Position numbers and translations under genes: made by a program | Shown here: piece after piece, positions 11,531 through 19,760 of the stretch | How positions within the stretch are numbered: the stretch's first letter is position 1 | Layout: each line of letters begins with the position of its first letter | Assembly (NCBI GenBank): GCA_963921935.1 | Contig: OY998180.1 | Coordinates: forward strand, 45,035,231-45,099,230 | DNA length: 64,000 bases | Reading direction: 5' to 3' | Origin: Galeruca laticollis | Taxonomy: Eukaryota > Arthropoda > Insecta > Coleoptera > Chrysomelidae | Notes under the pieces: model-generated | The model's database searches: none | Seen by the model: the letters and a program-made list of their open reading frames with translations, nothing else | What the model was told of the DNA's origin: nothing

Positions 11531-12216
11531 TTATTCTTTCAGTATTTTCTTGGTATTTTCTCCAATTTCTATTTTCAAATCATTTTCCTTCTTTATATTT
11601 TCTATTTTTGTTGATTGGATTTCTTCTAATTCCATTATTCTTCCTATCATTTCATCTCTAATTTCTTGTTTTGTCTCTTGAATTCTGCCTTCTGTGTATT
11701 TTTTAGATTCATCTAATTGTTTTCTTATATCTTCTATTTTCTCCTTCATTCTTTGACTAGTTGTTTTTATTATTTTTCTTTCATTCTTTGATTACTTGTT
11801 TTTATATCTTCTCTTATTTCTTCTCTCATTCTCTAACTATTTATTTCCATTTTTTCTTCCATTCTTTGATTACTTTTTACCATTTTTTCTTCCATTCTTT
11901 GATTTCTGGTTTCCATTCTTTTCATAGTTTGTAAAATTTCCATCATCATATTTGGTTCATCCTTTTTTTCAGCTCCTTTTTCCTGATTCTGTCCTACTAT
12001 CTCTTCTCTCCTTCTCATATCTTCATCACGTTCCTCTATTGATTCTGTTATTTCACTTCCGTCTGTCTCTTCATCATTCTTTTGATTATTTCTTCCTTGT
12101 TCCATGTAATGTACTTGGAAATCACCCATTCCTTGTCCTCTTCCTTCACCCTCTTGATCAGATCCATCTTCTACTCCAACTTGTTTGCCATCTCTTAGCG
12201 TCATTTTCTTCTCCAT
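11531..12216 (-). pseudogene. Gag N-terminal coiled-coil region, frame-broken
   Basis: Two minus-strand pieces (12216-11833 and 11749-11531) form the start of the same Gag. The first begins MEKKMTLRDGKQVG, is acidic and Gln/Glu-rich, and ends in short repeats of QRMEEKM. The second is a charged coiled coil (MKEKIEDIRKQLDESKKY). Between them a stop and two frameshifts sit in a short Q-R-M-E-E repeat that probably slipped. A coiled-coil Gag head of this sort probably serves self-association. Confidence 0.55.
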
Positions 12217-12591
12217 TTTGATTTATCTTATATTATTAATTTATTTTATGATATTTCTTTTACTAATGCCCCTAATGCACCACGTTGGGCGTGCCATTTA
12301 TAGTGGATTTATTATTATTGCCAATTTATTATTGTTTATTTATGTTATTATTTGATCTATTATTTAATTGCTCCACGTTGGGATCGACAATTTATAGTGG
12401 ATTTATATTATTGCTCCACTTGGGATGTCAATTTTATAGTGGATTATATTTTATAATTGTGAATCTAAATTGAATATGAAATGCAATGTAATGTTGAAAT
12501 AATAATTGTGCAGATTAACCCGTAACCCGTACAGATCCACTTTCAGGACATAAGTCGTACAGTGGGGTCTGTGAGACACCTAGCTATAAAT

Positions 12592-12595
<4 letters not shown>
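12217..12595 (-). other. Gypsy leader with three PBS-like boxes, possible LTR remnant
   Basis: On the minus strand this is the leader before Gag. The plus strand shows CCACGTTGGG at 12280 and 12373 and CCACTTGGG at 12416, each followed by TTTATAGTGGATT. Read on the minus strand the first is GGCACGCCCAACGTGG, which resembles a tRNA primer-binding site. The triplication suggests local tandem duplication. Sequence from 12480 to 12595 could be an LTR remnant, but no second LTR is in view. Confidence 0.4.

Positions 12596-12651
<56 letters not shown>
12596..12651. repeat. (TA)n microsatellite
   Basis: About 28 uninterrupted TA units directly left of the short palindrome. Confidence 0.95.
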
Positions 12652-12654
<3 letters not shown>

Positions 12655-12690
12655 GGAAGTAGTTCTTCATTTTTCGACCGGGAAATATTT

Positions 12691-13008
12691 ATTTGTTAAC
12701 GAAGATTTCGGGTTGGCGGTCATAAGAAATAAAAACTGTTTTTCTTATCTGCTCAATATTTCGCCATTATTTAATGGCTTCATCAGGAGCGGAAAGAAAA
12801 TTGGTGTCAGTTAATTAAAATATGAAACAGCACAACACGTTCAACACATTTTTTTGTTGTGTTGAACGTGTTGTGCTGTTTCAAATTTTAATTAACTGAC
12901 ACCAATTTTCTTTCCGCTCCTGATGAAGCCATTAAATAATGGCGAAATATTGAGCAGATAAGAAAAACAGTTTTTATTTCTTATGACCGCCAACCCGAAA
13001 TCTTCGTT

Positions 13009-13015
<7 letters not shown>
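12691..13015. repeat. Near-perfect palindrome with hammerhead-like motif in each arm
   Basis: The two ~158-bp arms (12691-12848 and 12858-13015) are almost exact reverse complements with a ~9-base centre. Each arm holds CTGATGA, a hairpin (GCCATT / AATGGC) and GAAA (plus strand 12920-12947; minus strand 12786-12759). It is bracketed by two long (TA)n tracts. The layout resembles inverted terminal copies of a Penelope-like element, which is inference; no RT or GIY-YIG is present. Confidence 0.6.

Positions 13016-13065
<50 letters not shown>
13013..13065. repeat. (TA)n microsatellite
   Basis: About 26 uninterrupted TA units directly right of the short palindrome. Confidence 0.95.
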
Positions 13066-13069
<4 letters not shown>

Positions 13070-13107
13070 GAAAGCGTGTGAAAATTACAAAAATACCAAG
13101 CTTTATT

Positions 13108-13788
13108 TTAGAGGTCATTTTTACACTCTTTACATATTTTAAAGGTGCACTCTAAACATACTGGGTTCTTACACATCACACATAAGTACTGGGTCTTACG
13201 TTTAAGTCTTTTAGGACATAAATAACACACTTTTCTTATTTCTAAACGTTCTTCCTGATTCATATTCTGTATTTCACGATTTTTTGTGACTTCTTCTCCT
13301 ATGATACGCTGAATTCCTATTTTGATTTCTACTGGAGTTCTAGAATTTACGAATCTTCTCTCCTTGTGGGGTGTAACAAGTTCTTTTGCTAACATTTTTA
13401 AAAAATTTGCTGTCGTGATTTTAGGAGAATTTTGTCCTGATGTATATAGGATGTACGCATTAGACGTGCTGATATTTAGTAACTGAAAGAACACTGCCAT
13501 CGGCCATCTTCTTGTTCTCCTACTAGCACTAAAATTGGAGCATTTTTCATTCAACGTATTAATTCCACATTTGGTATTATTGTAAAAAGCATTTATCTCT
13601 GGTTTACCTGTGTCTTCATCAGTGTGTCGTGTGTGATGCATTGACGATACAAGTATTACTGCTTTTCCTTTTTTAGGAACATGGGAAATAAGAGTGTTTT
13701 TTTTTGTAAATCCATATAAAGTGCTTCCAACTTCTTTAGTTTTTGAAGGCAGAAATTCTTTGGTTAGTTCTTTTTTATTTTTTCTCAT
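13108..13788 (-). pseudogene. piggyBac transposase, C-terminal half (left copy)
   Basis: A 226-codon frame with the piggyBac DDE-domain end: KGKAVILVSSMHHTRH, then a YNNTKCG block, then SRRTRRWPMAVFFQLLNIS. It finishes with the cysteine-rich C-terminal domain (CYLCPKRL, CVMCKNPVCLECTFKICKEC), which in the family helps bind the element ends. The segment that should read G-V-D-T-L-D reads G-I-N-T-L-N here, so both aspartates of the third catalytic motif are changed to Asn. The N-terminal half, including the first two catalytic Asp, is missing. Confidence 0.85.
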
Positions 13789-13796
13789 CGTTCCGA

Positions 13797-14477
13797 CATA
13801 AGTTAGCTAAAAAGGAACTACCCAAAGAATTTCTGCCTTCAAAAACTAAAGAAGTTGGAAGCACTTTATATGGATTTACAGAAAAAATCACTCTTATTTC
13901 CCATGTTCCCAAAAAAGGAAAAGCAGTAATACTTGCATCGTCAATGCATCACACACGACACACTGATGAAGACACGGGTAAACCAGAGATAAATGCTTTT
14001 TACAATAATACCAAAAGTGGAGTTGATACGTTGGATGAAAAATGTTCCAATTTTAGTGCTAGTAGGAGAACAAGAAGATGGCCGATGGCAGTGTTCTTTC
14101 AGTTACTAAATATCAGCACGTCTAATGCGTACATCCTATATACATCAGGACAAAATTCTCCTAAAATCACGACAGGAATTTTTTTGAAAATGTTAGCAAA
14201 AGAACTTGTTACACCCCACATGGAGAGAAAATTCGTGAATTCTAGAACTCCAGTAGAAATCAAAATAGGAATTCAGCGTATCATAGGAGAAGAAGTCACA
14301 AAAAATCGTGAAATATAGAATATGAATCAGGAAGAACGTTTAGAAATAAGAAAAGTGTGTTATTTATGTCCTAAAAGACTTAAACGTAAGACCCAGTACT
14401 TATGTGTGATGTGTAAGAACCCAGTATGTTTAGAGTGCACCTTTAAAATATGTAAAGAGTGTAAAAATGACCTCTAA
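13797..14477 (+). pseudogene. piggyBac transposase, C-terminal half (right copy)
   Basis: The mirror image of the left copy. It keeps GVDTLDEKC, so the third catalytic motif is intact here. A stop (near 14316, after KNREI) separates the DDE part from the Cys-rich end, which continues in frame to KECKNDL. The start is ill-defined because the N-terminal half is absent. Having diverged at the catalytic site, the two copies are not a very recent duplication. Confidence 0.85.
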
Positions 14478-14513
14478 AATAAAGCTTGTTATTTTTGATG
14501 AAAAATTTTCTTT

Positions 14514-14725
14514 CTGGAGTAAGCTAGGCCAGCCAGCGCGAGAATCAAGACAAGACGTCTATAGTGACAGACACGGCTGAGTTCTTTGATATCATGTCAC
14601 GTCCTTTTATTGAGATACTTCATATATTCCCTGTAAACGAAAACACTTTACTTGTCAATTGGTCTTTTAAAGACGAAGCTTATACCCCACTACCTACGGT
14701 TAATGTTGTTTTGGCAGCCTATACA
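14514..14725 (+). pseudogene. Family B DNA polymerase palm fragment, copy A
   Basis: Translated in plus, WSKLGQ is followed, after a 4-base CCAG duplication that shifts the frame, by QRENQDKTSIV, DTAEFFDIM, VNENTLLVNW and KDEAYTPLPTVNVVLAAYT. This is the region just before the polymerase motif C in the same PolB family as the 1-1640 fragment. It breaks off after AAYT. Confidence 0.7.
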
Positions 14726-14801
14726 TGTCACGTCCTTTTATTGAGATACGTCATATATTCCCTGTAAACGAAAACACTTTACTTGTCAATTGGTCCTATA
14801 A
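14726..14801 (+). repeat. PolB fragment, copy B (left of the insertion); partial tandem duplication
   Basis: 14728-14795 repeats 14596-14663 almost exactly (TCACGTCCTTTTATTGAGATA to TTGTCAATTGGTC). It makes a ~132-bp tandem duplication of the polymerase palm segment. Copy B is then interrupted at an ATAA/TTAA site and continues at 18254. Confidence 0.75.
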
Positions 14802-15410
14802 GAGGGGTCTCACGTTTAAGGAACCTGAAAACAGTTGGCACCCGTGATTTGCAACAAAATTTAGGTCATTTTGTATACAACAAATCTAAAGAACGCAGGG
14901 AAATTAAGTGTTGAAATTTTAACACAATATAACTTAGACCTTTGTCTTGGGGATCAGGTATTTTGGTTGAGTTTTATATTGTTATAAAAAAGATATAAGC
15001 CATTAAGTGACGGTGTGATTTTGACAGTTTTGACAATTTATGGTCACCAAAACCTGATACCCAAAAGGAAGCCTAGAGAATTCGATTCTGAAAATATGAA
15101 ATCTCAAATCATTGTATTTTTGAGATTTGTCGTGCGCAAATTTTTGCAAACGAACATCTTTTTACTTTAGTTCAACCGCTCCACCGTCTTGATGCATGGC
15201 GCTGTATAGAACAATATAGAACAATGACAGAAGACGACGGTCAATTCATAGACAAATAATATTATAACTTTCTCTATGGGTCAAATGCTGTTGTCATATG
15301 TTTTGTGTTCATAAAAATATCCCAAATTTATAGTTTAGCGTGTATTGTATTTGTAAGAGATTATAATTAAGTAATTTTCATGCTAAATAAGTAAATTTGT
15401 GCTTCGTAAA

Positions 15411-16190
15411 TGCTATTTATATTTACTCCACAAGATTGTGTTTAGTGCTTCATGCTTCGTTGCAACAAAAATGCACTTGTTGCACCTATTACACAAATAA
15501 CTACTTTTTAATGTTATCCTTATTTATTGTTGGTAAATACATCAAAGTGATTAAATATATTATGTGAGAATGATTTTGAGTTTTTGTTCTTTGGAATAAA
15601 TATATCATGTTTATACCTGATAATAGTAATTGTGATTCCGCTTAAGTTGAATTTTATTGTTGTGTTTTTCTGGACAAATTTTGTTCTTCATGAGGTCAAT
15701 TATTTCGCTTATTGTATTTGTTTGTAAATTCAGTTTTGATGCAGAGTGGAGGCATTTCATTTCAAGTAGTGCATCATCACCTACAAGTCCTAAAATATTT
15801 TATCAATAAATGTATGCCATTTAATATGCAAAAAGAAATTATAACACATGGTAATTATTTGTTATGTTAAATATATTTACCATCAGGAGAAGCACCTAGA
15901 AAACCGTGTTGAACATCTACCCACAATCCTGAATCAAACACCACAACATTTTGTACTTAGCCACTTTTTCCTTAAGAGTTCAATACTCCATTACCTCCGT
16001 CATACAATAAATCTTTTTAAGAACAGTTTTAACAAGAGAATGACAAGGTGTATTTGTTTTTCTCTTAACAACCTGTCCAAAGATTTTATAAGAAATTAGG
16101 ATGGTTATCCACTTTTTAGTTTGCCTTAGCCTATGCACCATAGGTAATAGTAATTGTTGAATAAAATTAATGAATGAAGTAGGTAACATT
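15411..16190 (-). pseudogene. YqaJ-family (lambda exonuclease-like) nuclease, intron-containing, degraded
   Basis: Three exon-like blocks are seen on the minus strand. Exon A (~16130-15896) has FGQVVKRKTNTPCHSLVK and, after frame breaks, HGFLGASPDGK, the family's GASPDG motif with its catalytic Asp. GTAAAT follows and an AG acceptor lies near 15800. Exon B (~15799-15618) reads GLVGDDALLEMKC, the E-x-K catalytic pair, and ends in LKRNHNYYYQ, followed by GTATAA. Exon C (~15481-15411) after TAATAG reads CIFVATKHEALNTI. YqaJ proteins are 5'-3' exonuclease/recombinase-type enzymes of phages, viruses and animal mobile elements. The 5' exons were not found, and exon A is out of frame in places. Confidence 0.65.
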
Positions 16191-17349
16191 ATATTTTAAA
16201 AATCTTTGAACCATAAATATTTTAAAACTTTGTCTAGCTAATAGTCAAAATTTCCTTGCAAATTGTTTGATTATATAAGCATTTCAAAAAATCAATGAAA
16301 ATAAGAAACCAAATTATTATTAAAGGAAGACTTAGTAATAGTCTTACTTGTTGATATTAAAAAAAAATTGTAAAACAAAGGACGACAAAAAAGTTAATTT
16401 TGTCTACTTGTTGCACTTCGGGGGCTGTATCGAGTTATACAGATAGGTTTTCTTTTGTAAAAACCATTTTCTTGTGTTGTTCTTGCTGAAAAACGTAAAA
16501 ACAACTCAAAAAATCCAAAATTCCAACTTTTTTAGGGTAAATCAATACTTTTCTCGCATATTAGATGGGTTGGATGGAAAAGTAATAATACCAATAATGT
16601 ATTATACATAACAAAACAAAATATTTTCCATTCAGGTGATCACACATATTTGTATCTGTCATGGAAAAAAGAGAATGAACCAACTATTTTTTTTGTATAA
16701 TAAAGGAAAAATGTTTCATTTCCAATCTCCACAACACATATGATCAATCTTTGCAAACAAGGTAGAAGCAAACTTGTACATGTTGATTGTATGTTTGATT
16801 TTGTACTGTATATATCGATCTCCCCACAAAATATACATTATTATTTGTCATTACAGATCTTTCGCTTTAAATTTTTTATTAGTTGTTATAGTTGCTTTGT
16901 AAGTTTTTTAAACGTTTGCTATTTTAAATTTAAATTCTTCACTGTACCTTATTTTCCTCTTTCTATTAAATGTAAAGCATTGTATTACAAGTAAATATTT
17001 CTTTGTATAATAAATTTGGAAACTCTTTGTTTATATTATTTGTTTCTAGATAAAATTGAATATATTTACACATATAGTTGAAAAAAGAGCCTACATGTCA
17101 AATAAAATTTGAAAGCAACCAACAGGAACTCTGAAACTGATACAAATATGATTAGATTGAGGCAAAGTTGTGACATGACGTTCTGTGTTTTCAGACTAAA
17201 TGGCCTATTTTAAATCATGTAAATTTGCAACTTTTCCGCAGTTTAATTTTTTTAGCATGAAACAAACAAAAAATTGAAAATCATGAAAACATTTTATTAT
17301 GTTAATATAAATGGTACAAATTTTGAAAGGTAGAATGTTTTTAAAGTAT

Positions 17350-17640
17350 GTATATTTTTCTTCCATTTTTAATTTCTAGCAATTTCCGCAATGCTGTCAC
17401 TTGGTATCCATATTATTAAATAGCACATGTCCTTTCATGCAATATGTAATGCACCTTGTATCAGGTTATAATCATTATATTTTTCAATTATCATTATTAT
17501 ATATTCATCAAAATGAATTATGCAATTCTTGTCTTTTGAGAGCGGTTTTAATTTTTCTTCATTCAGATACTTCAAAGGTCACTTCACTTCAATTAAGCAT
17601 TTTTCGCTTTTCGCTAACAAACCCATATTATCATTAAAAC
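17350..17640 (-). pseudogene. Second YqaJ-family nuclease remnant
   Basis: The minus strand reads MGLLAKSEKCLIEVK, a stop where Cys is expected, then PLKYLNEEKLKPLSK. Later it has NDYNLIQGALHIA, another stop, and KDMCYLIIWIP. The L-I-E-V-K catalytic pair, the Q-G-x-L-H-I block and the C-Y-x-x-x-W-x-P block are the C-terminal half of the same nuclease family as 15411-16190, but its sequence is clearly different, so this is a second gene or diverged copy. The upstream exon with the GASPDG motif was not located. The three stops seen (two internal TGA codons and the terminal one) show decay. Confidence 0.6.
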
Positions 17641-18253
17641 AGGGTATCAAGAGAATGTTGAAAGATGGTTTGATGATACTAGAACAAACCATCAGTATTA
17701 TTTATCTCACATTTTCACATTAATCAAATAATCCAGTAAACATAACCACAAACATAGCTTTTAAAATTAAAAAATACGGATTGCAGGATAATTTACATTA
17801 TCATAACTATAATTTTTGATATCGGGTCGATACGATTACGTACTTTTTAACAATTTATTCCTTCCAAAAACACTTATGAAACTCTTAAATAATCAAAAAT
17901 CTACACTCAAATGGAAATTATGTCAACAAATTTTGTTTTTTGGATCCGTGTATATAATATTCTCTTATCTATGCACAGGTGTGCTGTGATTTGGATGCAA
18001 CATAAAAAACAGAGATAAGGTTTCTGTGCTCACAAGAAGTTGAAATATTTGGAATCAAAACATTCGAACAGAGATGCGTCTCTTTGAACCGTCAAGAGTG
18101 GAAAGACAAAGAGAGAAAATATGTTGAATAAGTAAAAGCCGATTCAGTACTACTATCGACATCTATCGTAAATATTTTGAACCAAATAATTACTAAATTA
18201 GTAACTAGTATAGTGTAGGGTTTAAGGTTTATATACCTGTGAGGAGGCCCCTC

Positions 18254-18505
18254 TTAAAGACATGGCTTATACCCCCCTACCTACGGTTAATGTTGTTTTA
18301 GCAGCCTATACTACAGCTCAAGCAGGTTACAACTTTATTCATATTTAGAAAAATTAGACAATAGGGTCCTTTATCACGTTACCGACAGCGTAATTTATAT
18401 TTCACGCCCTGGAGAGTACGAGTTACCTATAGGTAGTTTTCTAGATGAAATGACTGACGAATTAGTTGAGTATGGTTTAGGGAGTTTCATTACAGAGAGA
18501 ACTGT
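18254..18505 (+). pseudogene. Family B DNA polymerase palm fragment, copy B (right of insertion)
   Basis: This continues the polymerase interrupted at 14801: AYTPLPTVNVVLAAYTTAQAG, then, after frame damage near 18340, YSYLEKLDNRVLYHVTDSVI and PGEYELPIGSFLDEMTDEL. The sequence V-T-D-S stands where family B polymerases have D-T-D-S (motif C), so the first catalytic Asp is lost. The match ends at YGLGSFITE. Confidence 0.7.
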
Positions 18506-18506
18506 A

Positions 18507-18562
18507 AGTTTTTTAGATTTCCAAAGGATCCAAAAGTAAGAAGCAAATGGATGAAGATGACA
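18507..18562 (+). pseudogene. THAP zinc-finger fragment
   Basis: In plus frame the DNA reads RFPKDPKVRSKWMKMTR, which resembles the conserved second half of the THAP DNA-binding domain (the F-P-x-D-P and K-W residues), followed directly by GTACCT as a possible splice donor. The zinc-binding C2CH residues are not in this exon fragment. It is too short to assign to a transposase or host protein. Confidence 0.35.
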
Positions 18563-19499
18563 AGGTACCTACCTTAGAGTAATAATAAGCATAGAGAGGG
18601 CTATTCATTCATAAACTCGTTTATTTTTGCGGCCAACAATTCTAAACACCAGTAGTGAAATAATGAATCAATTACAAAAAGTAGGGATGGTATTGTAGAT
18701 ACATGGCATTGGTAATTTCGGCTGTTTTTCTGACAAACTTGGCACCGACGAACCATGATAATCCAAAAACATTAAATTAATTAACTTAAAAGTTTATTTT
18801 CACACTAAAAAGTCTTGAAAAACACATCAAAATGAAAGAACTAAATGTTTACTCTCTAGTCGTAATGGCGCTCCTATAAACAAACCACGTTTGACATTAT
18901 TTACAACAATACTACGACGATATTTGTATCTCTCTTTATATGGTAATTAAACAAGGACAAAACTACTAAATAGATTACAATTGACACATTATCAGGTACT
19001 GAAATCTTGAGCAATGTTGCCACTTTTAGTTATAACCATAAAGGTATCTAAGGATACAACAAATTCTTGTTTAAAATTTATATAAGAATATGCCTTTATT
19101 AAATAAAATTCAAGTATTATTAATTAATTTTAAAAGATGTGACTCAAATGCAGAAATTAGTATGACTTTTTTTTATTTGCATAACTTTTCAACATATTTT
19201 CAATTAAACGGCTAATTTCTTTTTTCCCGCTACTAAAGAGGATTTGTAAATATGGCAAAGCAGTGGAAGTGTCCCGCAAGTGTGCTTAGATTGTGACTCA
19301 ATGTTTGGGGCAGGAAAAAGTCAAAACAAACATATCTATTTCATTTGTTAATCTGAGTTTCCAACAATATTTTAACAGGCTTACTTTACTTCTGGACCGC
19401 TGTTTTCTTCCCCGTTTCCTTCTGCCAACCATATCTTTAAACTTCTACTTTTTTTTCTTAATTCTGCCCTTTTCTTCGTCTATCTAAAATAACTTTTCC
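18563..19499. other. Non-coding AT-rich stretch
   Basis: No frame or repeat that I can support. The right end changes to GC-richer LINE leader sequence near 19500. Confidence 0.5.
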
Positions 19500-19760
19500 C
19501 CTTACACCCCGGAACATCATTCCATTTCCACGGACACACGTAGGGGAGGCAGCTACGTGGCCTACCCGTTGGCAAACCTGCGTCCGGAGGCAACCGTGAA
19601 AAAAGCCTAGAGGACTAAACCTTGAAAAAAGAACCCGTAGTCCTCGTTGTTAGCTACCGTGACCATGGATGAATGGCTGCACGAAACGCAGTCAGAAACG
19701 GTGCCTCTGAGATACCTGGCGACCTCCCAGAGTATCTAGCCTTAGCGAGGTAAGGGCGCA

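Larger units (their letters stand above)
13088..14500. repeat. Head-to-head inverted repeat of piggyBac sequence
   Basis: Arms of ~680 bp (about 13095-13773 and 13806-14490) are reverse complements with scattered differences, around a ~35-bp centre. Both encode the same C-terminal half of a piggyBac transposase, in opposite directions away from the centre. No TTAA-flanked piggyBac ends are seen, so this is not simply two inserted copies. Confidence 0.85.
14802..18253 (-). mobile_element. TTAA-flanked inverted-repeat DNA transposon (Kolobok-like?) carrying YqaJ nuclease remnants
   Basis: The PolB palm sequence is split here. The left end reads GAGGGGTCTCAC and the right end, reverse-complemented, GAGGGGCCTCCTCAC, giving terminal inverted repeats of ~15 bp with small differences. 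Flanks are ATAA (14798-14801) and TTAA (18254-18257). The uninterrupted version in copy A has TTTTAAAG at this point, so the target was TTAA and one copy has mutated. TTAA targets are used by piggyBac and Kolobok; the ends do not begin with CCC as in piggyBac. The interior is AT-rich and, on the minus strand, encodes two YqaJ-like remnants. No transposase was recognised. Confidence 0.6.

Noticed and set aside
11952..12221. Plus-strand hydrophobic frame opposite Gag
   Set aside because: Shadow of the Glu/Lys-rich Gag head; Phe/Leu-rich only because it is antisense.
15848..16099. Plus-strand 83-residue frame in the TTAA element
   Set aside because: Antisense to the YqaJ exon, which has clear family motifs and splice borders.
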